64,000 bases of DNA. Origin: Planococcus shenhongbingii. GTDB taxonomy: Bacteria > Bacillota > Bacilli > Bacillales_A > Planococcaceae. The position numbers were made by a program, and so were the translations under genes. The notes beneath the pieces are model-generated. The model saw nothing but the letters and a program-made list of their open reading frames with translations. It was not told the origin of the DNA and made no database searches. Position 1 is the stretch's first letter. Each line of letters starts with the position of its first letter. Positions 48,009-58,731 of this stretch are shown in pieces. The stretch is from positions 1,550,001 through 1,614,000 of the forward strand of contig NZ_CP129235.1 of the NCBI RefSeq assembly GCF_030413635.1, in the 5' to 3' direction.

Positions 48009-50288
48009 ATGAAAGCAAGAGGCCGTTTAATCGCCTTTTTCCTAATTGTCATTGCATTAATAGGAATTATGGCTCCCACGAGTTTACCCATTGCAAAAGA
48101 CATCAGACTGGGATTGGATCTGCAGGGCGGATTCGAAGTTCTCTATGAAGTCAAGCCGCTTGAAGGCACGGAGATGGAAATCACGGAAGAAGTTCTGGCG
48201 GATACCTCTCAAGCTTTGATGAGCCGGATCGACGTTCTTGGCGTCAGCGAACCGGTCATCCAGATTGAAGGGGAAAATCGCATTCGTGTGCAGCTGGCTG
48301 GCGTAGAAGATCAGGCATCTGCCCGTGAGCTATTGTCTACAGAAGCCAATTTGACGTTCCGCAATGCGGAAGACGAAGTCATGCTGGACGGCAGCGATTT
48401 GAAGCAAGGCGGAGCGGCAGGGACATTTGACCAGAACGGCCAGCCGGTAGTGACTCTGGAATTGAATGATCCTGGGAAATTCGCGGAAGTTACCGGTGAA
48501 ATTTCTCAATTGCCACCGCCTGCTAATGTGCTGGTCATTTGGCTGGATTTTGAAGAAGGCGTTGATTCATATGCCGAGGAACTCATGAAGCCGGATCCGA
48601 AATTCGTTTCTGCTCCGCAAGTGAACGAACGCATCAACTCTTCTTCTGTTGAAATTTCCGGTTCTTTCACAGTAGAAGAAACTCAGAACTTGGCTGGTAT
48701 TTTGAACGCCGGTGCTTTGCCGGTCAGCCTGGAAGAAATCTACTCGACTTCTGTCGGAGCGCAATTTGGTGCCCAGGCACTTGACCAGACGATTCTGGCA
48801 GCCACGATTGGTATCGGGCTTGTGTTGCTGTTTATGATCATCTATTACCGTTTGCCGGGTGTCATTGCAGCAATTACACTTGCTGTCTTCGTTTACCTGA
48901 TATTGCTGACGTTTGAAATGATCGGCGGCGTTCTGACGCTGCCAGGTATTGCTTCGATCGTTCTTGGTGTCGGTATGGCAGTCGATGCCAATATCATCAC
49001 CTATGAACGGATCCGTGAAGAGCTGCGCATTGGCCGCAGCGTCAAAGATTCCTTTAAAGCCGGGGCAGCTTCTTCGTTCTCAGCGATTCTGGACGCCAAC
49101 GTGACGACGCTGATTGCGGCCATCGTCTTGTTCATCTTCGGTACCAGTTCCGTTAAAGGGTTTGCGACGCTATTGATCATCTCGATCTTAGTATCCTTCC
49201 TGACAGCGATTTGGGGTTCACGCGTATTGCTGGGATTATTGGTCAATAGCGGTATTTTGGACGGCAAAGTAAGTTTGTTCGGCTTAAGAAAATCACTTGT
49301 CCATAAACCGGAAGAGAATTTGGAAATCCTGGATCTGTCCACTCGTTTTGACCGTTATGATTTTGTGAAGCACCGCAATAAATTCTTTATCGCTTCGATT
49401 GCCTTGATCATTGCGGGGATGGCCGTCATCGGAATTTTCCGTTTGAATCTCGGCATTGACTTCTCGAGCGGTACGCGCGTTGAAATCACGTCAGATTCAG
49501 CGGTTACCAAAGAGCAAGTCGAATCCTTCCTGACAGAAAATGGTTACCCGACAGATGATGTTGTCATTTCGGGTGACCAATCCAATATCGGCGTAACCCG
49601 CTATGTGGATGAATTTAGCCAGGAAGAAATCAATAATTTGAAAGCTGCGGCAATGGACGAGTTCGGCAACGAACCGAATATCTCGACCGTGTCGCCGACT
49701 GTCGGACAGGAATTGGCTAAAAATGCAGTATATGCGCTGGCAATCGCCTCTATCGGCATCGTCATCTATGTCGCCTTCCGGTTCGAATGGCGCATGGGTG
49801 TCGCTTCCATTGTGGCCTTGCTGCACGATGCCTTCTTCATAGTCGCCGTATTCAGCTTGCTGCGGCTTGAAGTGGATATCACATTTATCGCGGCTGTGCT
49901 GACCATCGTCGGTTATTCCATCAACGATACGATCGTAACGTTTGACCGGATCCGTGAAAACTTGAAGCGCATGAAAAAAGTGGATTCGCCGGAGCAATTG
50001 GCAATCATCGTCAACAAGTCACTCCGCCAGACGCTGGGGCGCTCAGTAAACACCGTTCTGACGGTTGTGCTGGTTGTTATTGCGTTACTAATCTGGGGTG
50101 CGCCGTCAATCACCAACTTCTCGCTTGCCTTGTTAATCGGTTTAGTGGCCGGTACGTATTCTTCCATTTTCATCGCAGCTCAATTATGGTTTGTGCTGAA
50201 AAAACGCGAATTGAAGAAAAAAGGTCCGATCGATATCGAAAAACTGGAAGAGAAGAACAAATGGGGTTCTGACGAGCCTGTTGTTTAA
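48009..50288 (+). CDS. secDF: protein-export membrane protein SecDF (fused)
   Basis: 759-aa SecD-SecF fusion typical of Bacillales, 12 transmembrane helices. SecD part: LGLDLQGGFEVLYEV (~33) and the P1 periplasmic domain, then GVGMAVDANIITYERIREEL (~320). SecF part from ~430: LNLGIDFSSGTRVEI and YSINDTIVTFDRIRENL (~635). Uses the proton motive force to pull proteins through SecYEG. Confidence 0.95.
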   Translation: MKARGRLIAFFLIVIALIGIMAPTSLPIAKDIRLGLDLQGGFEVLYEVKPLEGTEMEITEEVLADTSQALMSRIDVLGVSEPVIQIEGENRIRVQLAGVEDQASARELLSTEANLTFRNAEDEVMLDGSDLKQGGAAGTFDQNGQPVVTLELNDPGKFAEVTGEISQLPPPANVLVIWLDFEEGVDSYAEELMKPDPKFVSAPQVNERINSSSVEISGSFTVEETQNLAGILNAGALPVSLEEIYSTSVGAQFGAQALDQTILAATIGIGLVLLFMIIYYRLPGVIAAITLAVFVYLILLTFEMIGGVLTLPGIASIVLGVGMAVDANIITYERIREELRIGRSVKDSFKAGAASSFSAILDANVTTLIAAIVLFIFGTSSVKGFATLLIISILVSFLTAIWGSRVLLGLLVNSGILDGKVSLFGLRKSLVHKPEENLEILDLSTRFDRYDFVKHRNKFFIASIALIIAGMAVIGIFRLNLGIDFSSGTRVEITSDSAVTKEQVESFLTENGYPTDDVVISGDQSNIGVTRYVDEFSQEEINNLKAAAMDEFGNEPNISTVSPTVGQELAKNAVYALAIASIGIVIYVAFRFEWRMGVASIVALLHDAFFIVAVFSLLRLEVDITFIAAVLTIVGYSINDTIVTFDRIRENLKRMKKVDSPEQLAIIVNKSLRQTLGRSVNTVLTVVLVVIALLIWGAPSITNFSLALLIGLVAGTYSSIFIAAQLWFVLKKRELKKKGPIDIEKLEEKNKWGSDEPVV

Positions 50289-50324
50289 AGAGAAACTTCA
50301 CACAGTGGGATAAGTTTATATAGG

Positions 50325-50368
50325 AAATGGAACAGGGTATATAATTTATGACCTTGTTCCATTTTTTT
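50325..50368 (+). terminator. secDF terminator, duplicated form A
   Basis: 13-bp stem AAATGGAACAGGG/CCTTGTTCCATTT (one G-U), 14-nt loop, seven T residues. A near-copy occurs at 50749-50790 before the second lapA gene. Confidence 0.85.
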
Positions 50369-50393
50369 ATTTAAACGGAGGGAGATGTCCAGT

Positions 50394-50612
50394 ATGAATT
50401 ATCGGGGATTCGCTATACTAAGCTTGATTTTCGCGGTGATTATTATTGTTTTTGCCGTGGCTAACATCGATCCTGTACCGGTAAATTACTTGTTCGGGGA
50501 AGCTCAGTGGCCGCTTATTCTTGTTATTCTTGGCTCGGCTCTTTTAGGTTTTCTTATATCGGCGTTACTTTCTGCGTGGCAGAAAGTAGCCCGAAAGAAA
50601 TCGAAGTCTTGA
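50394..50612 (+). CDS. LapA-domain small membrane protein, copy 1
   Basis: 72 aa from ATG 50394. It is preferred to ATG 50385, which lies only 2 nt after GGAGG. Two transmembrane helices (~7-27 and ~40-62) frame the family motif ANIDPVPVNYLFGEAQWPLILVILGSALLGF (lipopolysaccharide assembly LapA, DUF1049). In a Gram-positive there is no LPS; function unknown. The C-terminus ends shortly after the second helix (KVARKKSKS), whereas copy 2 has a coiled tail. Confidence 0.85.
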   Translation: MNYRGFAILSLIFAVIIIVFAVANIDPVPVNYLFGEAQWPLILVILGSALLGFLISALLSAWQKVARKKSKS

Positions 50613-50748
50613 CTGCGGCAGGTGAGTGTCCCTGCAATCCTCTCGTTTCTCAATGACGTGATCTATTCAGACTTTTAGGGACAGTTGTTTATCCGCTCGC
50701 AGAAGTGGGAGACTTAGTGCCCCTCATATTGAGATAAGTTTATAAAGG

Positions 50749-50790
50749 AAATGGAACAGGGTATAGAACTTATGACCCTGTTCCATTTTT
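50749..50790 (+). terminator. terminator between the lapA copies, duplicated form B
   Basis: Perfect 13-bp stem AAATGGAACAGGG/CCCTGTTCCATTT and five T residues. Compared with form A, the G-U pair is now G-C, a stem-preserving change. Confidence 0.8.
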
Positions 50791-50816
50791 AATTTGAACG
50801 AAAGGAGATGAACAGC

Positions 50817-51161
50817 ATGAAATATCAATGGCTCGCTATACTAGGTTTTGTTTTTGCCGTAATTATCGCGGTTTTTGCCGTCGCTAACGTAGATCCGGTA
50901 CCGGTTAACTACATTTTCGGGCAAGACCGGTGGCCGCTAATTCTCGTTATTCTTGTCTCAGCTCTTTTAGGTTTCCTTCTCAGCGGTACAGTCGCCATTA
51001 TCCGGACGTTCACTTTGCAGCGAAAAGTCAAAGCGCTCCAAAAAGAAATTGCCGTAAAAGAATCGTTGATCGCCACTCAGCAAAATGAAATCGCGGAATA
51101 CCAAAAAGCCGACGTACACCCTGAACCGATGGTGGTTACGGATGATCGGCAGATACGGTAA
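50817..51161 (+). CDS. LapA-domain small membrane protein, copy 2
   Basis: 114 aa from ATG 50817, with AAAGGAG 9 nt upstream. Helices and the ANVDPVPVNYIFGQDRWPLILVIL motif are nearly the same as in copy 1, followed by a ~45-residue cytoplasmic coiled coil (LQRKVKALQKEIAVKESLIATQQNEIAEYQ). Together with the repeated terminator this shows a tandem segment duplication followed by loss or gain of the tail. Confidence 0.85.
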   Translation: MKYQWLAILGFVFAVIIAVFAVANVDPVPVNYIFGQDRWPLILVILVSALLGFLLSGTVAIIRTFTLQRKVKALQKEIAVKESLIATQQNEIAEYQKADVHPEPMVVTDDRQIR

Positions 51162-51167
51162 AAAAAC

Positions 51168-51199
51168 AAACCTTTCGGAGAATAATCCGAAAGGTTTTT
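51168..51199 (+). terminator. terminator after lapA copy 2
   Basis: 12-bp perfect stem AAACCTTTCGGA/TCCGAAAGGTTT, loop GAATAA, short T run. Confidence 0.85.
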
Positions 51200-51241
51200 G
51201 TCTGCGCAGAAATTCTGTATAATGAACGGGTAAGGAAGTGA

Positions 51242-53590
51242 ATGCTGATGATAGAATCCAAAAAGAGATGGCGCTTAACAACTCCTGACACGGGACTGGT
51301 ACAAGCCATCCAGAAAGAATTATCCATTTCATCCGTTTTGGCCAAAATATTAGTGACGCGGGGCATCACGACCGCTGAAGAAGCACGCAATTTCATGAAC
51401 ATGGACGCACAAGGAATACATAATCCTTATTTGATGAAAGATATGGATGTAGCCGTCCAGCGCATCCGCCAGGCAATTGAAGAGCAACAGAAAATCGTTG
51501 TCTACGGCGATTATGATGCGGATGGAGTAACGAGTACAACCGTCATGATGACGGTTCTGGAAGATTTAGGGGCTCTTGCCTCATTTAAGATCCCGAACCG
51601 TTTTAAGCATGGCTACGGCCCGAATAAAGAGCTGTTCCAGCAAGCTTATGACGAAGGCGCGAAATTGATCATCACTGTCGACAACGGGATTTCCGGCATG
51701 GAAGCAGTCGATTTTGCCAATAGCTTAGGCATCGATGTGATCATTAGCGATCACCATGACATCGGGGAAGTCATGCCGAATGCTTTGGCGATTGTCCACC
51801 CGCGCCATCCGGAAGGGAATTATCCTTTCGGTGAATTGGCAGGCGTTGGAGTCGCTTTTAAAATCGCTCAGGCGCTTTATGAAGAAATGCCGGATCATCT
51901 TCTGGAACTGGTGGCCATCGGCACAATTGCCGATTTGGTGCCGCTTCATGATGAAAACCGTATTTTCGTAAAAGCGGGCCTTGAAGCGCTTCGTGATTCA
52001 CCGCGGCCGGCAATCAGTGCATTGTCGGAAGTATCGGGAGTCAAACAGCGGGAAATTACGGAAGAGACAATCGGCTTTATGTTCGGTCCCCGCATCAATG
52101 CCATCGGGCGCTTGCAGGATGCGGATCCTGCTGTGCAAATGTTTTTGACGGACGATGCAGCTGAAGCGCGGAGTCTGGCCAGCGGGCTGGATGTACTCAA
52201 TAAAGAGCGGCAAGGCATCGTCAAACAGATTTCCGAGGAAGCGGCAGCGCAAGTGGAACAGCGCTATCCGGAAGGCGCGCCGCGCGTCATAGTCGTGGCG
52301 CAGGAAGGCTGGAACCCGGGCGTCGTCGGAATCGTGGCGTCAAAATTAGTGGAGAAATATTACCGGCCGACGATTGTGTTGTCGCTGGATCCGGAAACCG
52401 GCAAAGCGAAAGGCTCGGCGCGGAGCATCGAAGGCTTCCATTTGTATAATGAACTGGCGGCGAACCGCCATATTCTGCCGCATTTCGGCGGGCATCCGAT
52501 GGCGGCCGGCATGACACTCGAAATGAGCGATGTTGATGAACTGCGCGAACGCTTGAACAAACAAGCGGAAACAAGTTTGACGGAAGAAGATTTGGTGCCG
52601 GTGGTGGAAATTGATATTCCGGTCCGCTTGGAGGAAATCGATATCGAGACGATTGAATCGATGCGTTATTTGGCGCCGTTCGGCATGGGCTTTGCCAAAC
52701 CGAAGTTTTTCCTGGATGAAGTGACGGTGGCGTCAATCCGGAAAATCGGATCTGCCCAGAACCATTTGAAAATGGAATTGGCGCAAAATGCGGCAACGAT
52801 TGATGCGGTCGGATTCGGCATAGGCTCGATTGGCGATGAACTGACGCCGGACGTGAAAATTGATGTCATCGGTGATTTGCAAATCAATGAATGGAACGGC
52901 CGCAAAAAGCCGCAATTGATGATTGAGGACGTCCGAACCGACGAATGGCAGCTCTTCGATATCCGGGGCATCCGGCAAGTATCGCGCTGGTCGAAACTGA
53001 TTCCAGAAAAAGATCAAGTGTATTTGGCGTTCAAGCCCGAAACGATTGCAGTTTTCCAAACGCTTCTGCAGCAGCCGATCCACAACTTGGAGACGCTGAA
53101 AGATCAGGAGGCGCTGAAACACCATCTGGTGCTGCTTGATTTGCCGGAATCGGAAGAACAGCTGGCAAGCGTTTTGGCGCATATCAAGCCGAAACGGATT
53201 TATGCACATTTCTATGCAAAAGAATCGCAGTATTTTGAGCAGATTCCGACGCGGGACCAATTCGCGTGGCTGTTTTCTTTCATTAAAAAACGAGGTTCGT
53301 TTGATTTTAAAAAGCATTGTGATGAGCTGGCGAAACATAAAGGCTGGACGCGCGAAGCATTATTTTTCATGCTTCAGGTGTTTTTTGAACTCGGTTTTGT
53401 TACACTTAACAATGGACTTACAGAGATTGCGGAAACTCCAAGTAAACGTGATTTGTCGGAAGCGCCGATTTATAAAAAGCGCCAGCAGCAAATCGATTTG
53501 GAGCAGAAGCTCTTGTATGCATCTTATAAAGACTTAAAAGAGTGGTTTGATGCGAAGGTATCTGCCAAGGAGGAAGAATTATGGATTTAA
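51242..53590 (+). CDS. recJ: single-stranded-DNA exonuclease RecJ
   Basis: 782-aa 5'-3' ssDNA exonuclease. DHH phosphoesterase motifs: [13 protein letters not shown] (~84), [26 protein letters not shown] (~168, the DHH triad), and DHHA1 domain [14 protein letters not shown] (~417). The last ~220 residues are the extra C-terminal domain found in Firmicute RecJ. GGAAGTGA site; 10-nt overlap with apt. Confidence 0.95.
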   Translation: MLMIESKKRWRLTTPDTGLVQAIQKELSISSVLAKILVTRGITTAEEARNFMNMDAQGIHNPYLMKDMDVAVQRIRQAIEEQQKIVVYGDYDADGVTSTTVMMTVLEDLGALASFKIPNRFKHGYGPNKELFQQAYDEGAKLIITVDNGISGMEAVDFANSLGIDVIISDHHDIGEVMPNALAIVHPRHPEGNYPFGELAGVGVAFKIAQALYEEMPDHLLELVAIGTIADLVPLHDENRIFVKAGLEALRDSPRPAISALSEVSGVKQREITEETIGFMFGPRINAIGRLQDADPAVQMFLTDDAAEARSLASGLDVLNKERQGIVKQISEEAAAQVEQRYPEGAPRVIVVAQEGWNPGVVGIVASKLVEKYYRPTIVLSLDPETGKAKGSARSIEGFHLYNELAANRHILPHFGGHPMAAGMTLEMSDVDELRERLNKQAETSLTEEDLVPVVEIDIPVRLEEIDIETIESMRYLAPFGMGFAKPKFFLDEVTVASIRKIGSAQNHLKMELAQNAATIDAVGFGIGSIGDELTPDVKIDVIGDLQINEWNGRKKPQLMIEDVRTDEWQLFDIRGIRQVSRWSKLIPEKDQVYLAFKPETIAVFQTLLQQPIHNLETLKDQEALKHHLVLLDLPESEEQLASVLAHIKPKRIYAHFYAKESQYFEQIPTRDQFAWLFSFIKKRGSFDFKKHCDELAKHKGWTREALFFMLQVFFELGFVTLNNGLTEIAETPSKRDLSEAPIYKKRQQQIDLEQKLLYASYKDLKEWFDAKVSAKEEELWI

Positions 53591-54093
53591 AGCAGTTCGT
53601 AACAATTGTTGAAGACTGGCCAAAACCAGGCATTCAATTTAAAGACATCACGACCATCATGGACAACGGCGAAGCGTATAAATACGCGACAGACCAAATG
53701 GTGGAATATGCAAAGCAAGTCGGCGCTGAAATTATTGTCGGACCTGAAGCCCGTGGATTTATCATCGGCTGCCCGGTTGCATATGCGCTTGGAATCGGCT
53801 TTGCACCTGTCCGCAAAGAAGGCAAATTGCCGCGTGAAGTGATTCGCGCTGAATATGGCCTTGAGTACGGTACAGATGTATTGACGATGCACAAAGATGC
53901 GATTAAACCTGGCCAGAAAGTGCTTATCACAGATGACCTATTGGCAACTGGCGGCACAATCGGCGCTACCATCAATTTGGTGGAACAGCTGGGCGGCGTT
54001 GTAGTCGGCTGTGCATTCTTGATTGAGCTGACTTACTTGGACGGCCGCAAGAATTTGGACGGCTATGATGTTATGACTCTTATGCAATATTAA
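53581..54093 (+). CDS. apt: adenine phosphoribosyltransferase
   Basis: 170 aa, converts adenine plus PRPP to AMP. PRPP-binding motif [13 protein letters not shown] (~118-130), adenine loop [16 protein letters not shown] upstream inside the recJ end. The recJ-apt order is conserved, but the usual next gene relA is displaced by 2.4 kb. Confidence 0.95.
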   Translation: MDLKQFVTIVEDWPKPGIQFKDITTIMDNGEAYKYATDQMVEYAKQVGAEIIVGPEARGFIIGCPVAYALGIGFAPVRKEGKLPREVIRAEYGLEYGTDVLTMHKDAIKPGQKVLITDDLLATGGTIGATINLVEQLGGVVVGCAFLIELTYLDGRKNLDGYDVMTLMQY

Positions 54094-54098
54094 ATCCT

Positions 54099-54133
54099 TC
54101 CCTCCGCTTTTCCAGGCGGAGGGATTTTTTTTA
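54099..54133 (+). terminator. terminator after apt
   Basis: 9-bp stem TCCCTCCGC/GCGGAGGGA followed by a T-rich tract; separates apt from the inserted genes. Confidence 0.88.
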
Positions 54134-54169
54134 TTGTCCGGTGGGTATGGATAGGAGAGGTGATGGAAA

Positions 54170-55723
54170 ATGCAGTTAAGCAAATACCACGATCCTGCAA
54201 AAAATAAAGAATTGCTGGCAGCGATTTTAAACGATTCGATGTCAATTGGGGAAACAACAAAAGAAACCCAGGAACTTTTTCGCCAAATAAAACAGGAAGA
54301 AGCTTCGGAACAAAATACGATCTGCAAAAAGAACTGGCTGGAGCGGCTATGGTCGCTGCTTGCAGAAGACCATTCAATTGAAGATCCGCATCATTACTCT
54401 GAACGGGTTGAAGGCGATGACGTTGTGCCGGAATGGAAGCCAGGCCTTGACAAGCAGTATGAAGAACTTGAAACAGCGATGGTGCGGCGGGTGAATGTCG
54501 TGGATTTTGGAGCGGTCGGAGACGGTGCGACAGATTGTACGGCGGCATTCCAAAAAGCCCTTGGCAATGGGCAGGTTGATGTGTTTGTGCCGGCGGGAGT
54601 TTATGTCGTGCGAAAACTCGAACTGCCTTCCTGGACCCGTATTGCCGGCGCCGGAAAAGGTGCCACGGTGATCAAACTGCACGGCCACGCACCAAAAAGG
54701 CAACGCTTGTTGGCGAACCAAAACTTTGTGAAAGGCAACCATCATATTTCTGTGGAAAATTTAGGGCTGGACTGGAACGTCGAACGGCTGGGCGATGCGG
54801 CCAATACGAGTGCCGGCAACAATTTCTCCAGCTGCCTTACATTTGCCAATGTTACATATGGCTGGGTAAAACAAGTGGCCGCGGTTAATCCGGGGCTGCA
54901 TTGCTTTGATATCTCTTCTACCATTTACAATTACGGTGGCGATGGCCGGCGGGCACGTGGCGGCAGCCGCTATGTCTGGCTTGACCGGGTGAACGGCTAT
55001 GGCTTTGGAGACGACGGCATTACGACCCATCACAGCGATTACATATTCATCTCCAATTCTCATTTCTGCGACCCGAGCGGACGGTCGCATAAGAAAGGCT
55101 TTTCCAATTCGAACGGCATTGAAATTGATGACGGCTCCCGTTTTGTTTGGCTGCTCAATAATTCGACGGCGCGCTGTTTCGGCGGTGTAGAAATCAAAGC
55201 GCATGCCACCAGCTCTGCTGCAACGGGCGTTTTCATATCCGGCCATTTGTCGGTCAATGACAACCGGTCGTTCAATTTCCGCCATATCGGCCATCACTTG
55301 GCAGAAGATCCACAGTCGCTGTCGGCATTTAATATTGCCGCCCAGCGGCTGGTATCAGTGGCGCCGGTGTTTACGGATATGTATGCGGGCTCGGCACCGC
55401 GTGCGCTCGTGGTATCGGGATTCAAAAACGTGGCGATCAACCGCTTTTTGTTTATCGGTGACCCGGATTACGATTATCAAGGCAATCCGGCTGCAGCTAT
55501 CCAGTATAAAGCGGCAAGGGTTTCATTAGCGAATGGCCGAGTGGCGGGCTTTAAAAAGTCCTCTGCTGATATTTATGTGGCAGGCGGCAAACAAGGTGCA
55601 GACCGGGTAGTTATACAAAATATCCGGTGCATCGGTTCCGCGGAAAAGCCGGTGAAAATCGGCAAAGGCCATACGTCAGTGGTTGTGGAAAACGTCAAGC
55701 GGGAAAAAGTTTACCAGACTTGA
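54170..55723 (+). CDS. right-handed beta-helix (pectate lyase superfamily) protein
   Basis: 517 aa without signal peptide or membrane helix. Residues 1-100: polar helical region (LFRQIKQEEASEQN...). From ~107, VVDFGAVGDGATDCTAAFQ is the entry motif of the pectate_lyase_3/GH28-GH55-like fold, followed by repeated beta-strand coils (RIAGAGKGATVIKLHG; DGITTHHSDYIFISNSHF; NSNGIEIDDGSRFVWLLNNS). Such proteins occur as phage tailspikes and polysaccharide-active enzymes; catalytic residues cannot be assigned. GGAGAGGTGATGG site. Accessory insertion between apt and relA. Confidence 0.75.
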   Translation: MQLSKYHDPAKNKELLAAILNDSMSIGETTKETQELFRQIKQEEASEQNTICKKNWLERLWSLLAEDHSIEDPHHYSERVEGDDVVPEWKPGLDKQYEELETAMVRRVNVVDFGAVGDGATDCTAAFQKALGNGQVDVFVPAGVYVVRKLELPSWTRIAGAGKGATVIKLHGHAPKRQRLLANQNFVKGNHHISVENLGLDWNVERLGDAANTSAGNNFSSCLTFANVTYGWVKQVAAVNPGLHCFDISSTIYNYGGDGRRARGGSRYVWLDRVNGYGFGDDGITTHHSDYIFISNSHFCDPSGRSHKKGFSNSNGIEIDDGSRFVWLLNNSTARCFGGVEIKAHATSSAATGVFISGHLSVNDNRSFNFRHIGHHLAEDPQSLSAFNIAAQRLVSVAPVFTDMYAGSAPRALVVSGFKNVAINRFLFIGDPDYDYQGNPAAAIQYKAARVSLANGRVAGFKKSSADIYVAGGKQGADRVVIQNIRCIGSAEKPVKIGKGHTSVVVENVKREKVYQT

Positions 55724-55924
55724 TATTTTGAGCGGATTCGCCAGCCTGCAAAAGAATACAAGTTTTATATAAATAAACAAAGGAAAGCAATAGAGGATTG
55801 TCGAATCAATGGAGAAAAATGTCGAATTTTCGCCATTTATTCAATAAAAGAAGCTGTAAAATCAGCAATTTACTGTAAATAACGTTAAAATATAAGATAA
55901 CAAACCATAAAGGGGGAGTCGGCG

Positions 55925-56449
55925 GTGGCATTAGACGGCAAGAAAATTCTAAGTTTTGTCCATCATGAATTTGAAGATTTGGAATTGTGGTACCCGATTC
56001 TGAGGCTCCGTGAAGAAGGCGCCCAAGTGGATTTGGCTGGAGAAGAAGCCCATATAAAATATATCGGCAAGTACGGAGTGCCGGCAGAATCGGATTTTTC
56101 TTACGGAGACATCAGCCCAAAAGATTACGATGCGATTCTGGTGCCGGGCGGATGGGCGCCTGATAAGATCCGCCGTTTTCCGGAAGTGCTGAATATTGTC
56201 CAATTTATGGACGAGCATAAAAAGCCGATCGGACAGATTTGCCATGCCGGCTGGGTGCTCATTTCTGCCGGGATTTTAACTGGCAAAAAAGTGACAAGCA
56301 CCCCCGGCATCAAAGACGATATGATGAATGCCGGTGCCGAATGGGTGGATAGCGCGGTAGTCGTGGACGGCCATTTAGTATCCAGCCAGCGTCCGCCGGA
56401 TCTGCCTGACTATATGCGGGCGTTTATTAAAGTGATGGAGCAGCAGTAA
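55925..56449 (+). CDS. DJ-1/PfpI-family class I glutamine amidotransferase-like protein
   Basis: 174 aa, GTG start after AAAGGGGGAG. Flavodoxin-like fold with the nucleophile elbow IGQICHAGWVLISAG (Cys ~103), preceded by DAILVPGGWAPDKIRR and an upstream Glu in HHEFEDLE. Closest in features to general-stress PfpI/YfkM-type proteins (proposed protein deglycases or proteases; activity debated). Stands alone between the beta-helix gene and relA, with an A/T-rich 200-bp gap in front. Confidence 0.85.
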   Translation: MALDGKKILSFVHHEFEDLELWYPILRLREEGAQVDLAGEEAHIKYIGKYGVPAESDFSYGDISPKDYDAILVPGGWAPDKIRRFPEVLNIVQFMDEHKKPIGQICHAGWVLISAGILTGKKVTSTPGIKDDMMNAGAEWVDSAVVVDGHLVSSQRPPDLPDYMRAFIKVMEQQ

Positions 56450-56529
56450 CAAAGCTTTACTTTTATGCCCATTGTTTTTTATAATAATAAGATATACTTT
56501 TCGAAAAATTAGAAGCAAGGTGGGCAATT

Positions 56530-58722
56530 ATGGCGAAAGATCTAGTTAGGACACCTGAAGACGTATTCGAAATGGTTGCGTCTTATATGAATGCCGATCA
56601 TGTTGAAACGATAAAAAAGGCATACCAAGTAGCATTGGAGGCCCACGAGGGACAATTCCGGAAATCCGGTGAACCTTATATTGTCCATCCTGTTCAAGTT
56701 GCCGGAATCCTGGCTGAATTGCAAATGGACCCTGCAACAGTTGCAGCCGGTTTTTTGCATGATGTCGTGGAAGATACAAAAGTAAGCCGGGAAGACATTG
56801 TCCGTGATTTTGATGAAGAAGTGGCGATGCTGGTTGACGGCGTCACCAAATTGAGCAAAATCAAGTATATGTCAAAAGAAGAACAGCAGGCTGAAAATCA
56901 CCGCAAGATGTTTGTCGCAATGGCACAGGATATTCGCGTCATTTTGATCAAATTGGCAGACCGTCTGCATAATCTTCGGACTTTGAAATACCAGTCGGTT
57001 GAGAAACAGCGCATGAAAGCGAACGAGACGCTTGAAATTTTTGCGCCGATTGCACATCGCCTCGGAATCAATACGATCAAATGGGAGCTGGAAGATACGG
57101 CTCTCCGCTATTTGAATCCGCAGCAATATTACCGCATCGTTAATCTCATGAAAAAGAAGCGTACGGAACGGGAAGAATACTTGAATAATGTGATGGGTGA
57201 AATTCGCACGCAGCTCGACGAAGTTGGCATAAAGGCGGATCTTTTTGGACGTCCCAAACATATTTACAGTATTTACCGGAAAATGGTCCTGCAAAATAAG
57301 CAATTCAACGAAATTTATGACTTGTTGGCAGTGCGGGTTACAGTCGAAAGCATCAAAGACTGCTACGCTGTACTCGGCATTATCCATTCGACGTGGAAGC
57401 CGATGCCTGGCCGTTTCAAGGATTATATTGCCATGCCGAAACAAAATCTGTATCAGTCGCTGCATACGACTGTTATCGGGCCGCAAGGCGACCCGCTTGA
57501 AGTGCAGATCCGCACAGAAGAAATGCACCGGCTCGCAGAATACGGCGTAGCCGCCCACTGGGCATATAAAGAAGGCAGAAAAGTCGATATGCCGAAAAAC
57601 ACAGTGGATTCCCGTCTGACTTGGTTCCGTGAAATCCTGGATTTCCAGAACGAATCTGACAATGCGGAAGAATTCATGGAATCGCTGAAATACGATTTAT
57701 TCTCGGATATGGTTTATGTATTCTCGCCAAAAGGCGATGTCATCGAGATGCCGGCAGGTTCGGTGCCAATCGATTTCGCTTACCGCGTCCACTCGGAAAT
57801 TGGCAATAAAACCATCGGCGCCAAAGTGAATGGCAAGATGGTGCCGCTTGATACTGAATTGAAAACCGGTGACATTGTCGAAATTCTGACTTCGAAACAG
57901 TCATTCGGCCCAAGCCGCGACTGGCTGAAAATTGCCAAATCGACGCAGACAAAAAATAAGATCAAGCAGTTCTTCAAAAAGCAATTGCGCGTCGACAATG
58001 TCCAAAAAGGCAAAGAATTGATTGAAAAAGAAATCAGATCCCAGGAATTCCCCGTGAAAGAAATACTGACAAATGAGAACATCAAACGCGTTTGTGAGAA
58101 ATTCAATTTTGCCGGAGAAGACGATATGTACGCAGCAGTCGGATTCCAAGGCATCACCGCCCAGCAAGTAGTGAACCGCCTGGCAGAAAGACAGCGCAAA
58201 AAACGTGAACAAGAAGAAGCTCTTGAAAAACTGACGGTGGAAATGAAAACGAACACCCCAGCTAAACAAACCGAATCCGGTGTGATAGTCCGAGGCATCG
58301 ACAATATGATGATCCGCCTGTCCCGCTGCTGCAATCCGGTTCCCGGCGACAGCATCATCGGGTTTATTACAAAAGGGCGCGGAGTTTCCGTGCACCGTTC
58401 GGATTGTCCGAATGTCCAGTCCAACCAGACCGACCGCCTGATTCCGGTGGAATGGGAAAATGCCGGCGCTCCGGATAAAAAGGATTACCATATCGATATT
58501 GAAGTGGAAGCTTTCGACCGCACCGGCTTGATCAACGAAGTCATGCATATGGTCAGCGAGACGAAAACCACCATTACGGCGGTCAGCGGCCGGGCAAACT
58601 CGGATAAAATTGCGACCATCAATATGACGATCATGATTCCGCATATCTCACATTTGAACCGGGTTGTCGAGCGGATCAAGCAAATACCGGATGTCTATTC
58701 GGTCAAACGTGTGACGAATTAA
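56530..58722 (+). CDS. relA: bifunctional (p)ppGpp synthetase/hydrolase Rel
   Basis: 730-aa long RSH protein. HD hydrolase with intact FLHDVVEDT (~77) and [12 protein letters not shown] (~142), synthetase domain ([13 protein letters not shown] ~239; [20 protein letters not shown] ~315), TGS domain ([32 protein letters not shown] ~397), zinc-finger region ([18 protein letters not shown] ~596) and C-terminal ACT domain. The stringent-response alarmone enzyme. dtd follows 9 nt downstream. Confidence 0.96.
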   Translation: MAKDLVRTPEDVFEMVASYMNADHVETIKKAYQVALEAHEGQFRKSGEPYIVHPVQVAGILAELQMDPATVAAGFLHDVVEDTKVSREDIVRDFDEEVAMLVDGVTKLSKIKYMSKEEQQAENHRKMFVAMAQDIRVILIKLADRLHNLRTLKYQSVEKQRMKANETLEIFAPIAHRLGINTIKWELEDTALRYLNPQQYYRIVNLMKKKRTEREEYLNNVMGEIRTQLDEVGIKADLFGRPKHIYSIYRKMVLQNKQFNEIYDLLAVRVTVESIKDCYAVLGIIHSTWKPMPGRFKDYIAMPKQNLYQSLHTTVIGPQGDPLEVQIRTEEMHRLAEYGVAAHWAYKEGRKVDMPKNTVDSRLTWFREILDFQNESDNAEEFMESLKYDLFSDMVYVFSPKGDVIEMPAGSVPIDFAYRVHSEIGNKTIGAKVNGKMVPLDTELKTGDIVEILTSKQSFGPSRDWLKIAKSTQTKNKIKQFFKKQLRVDNVQKGKELIEKEIRSQEFPVKEILTNENIKRVCEKFNFAGEDDMYAAVGFQGITAQQVVNRLAERQRKKREQEEALEKLTVEMKTNTPAKQTESGVIVRGIDNMMIRLSRCCNPVPGDSIIGFITKGRGVSVHRSDCPNVQSNQTDRLIPVEWENAGAPDKKDYHIDIEVEAFDRTGLINEVMHMVSETKTTITAVSGRANSDKIATINMTIMIPHISHLNRVVERIKQIPDVYSVKRVTN

Positions 58723-58731
58723 GGAGGAGCT

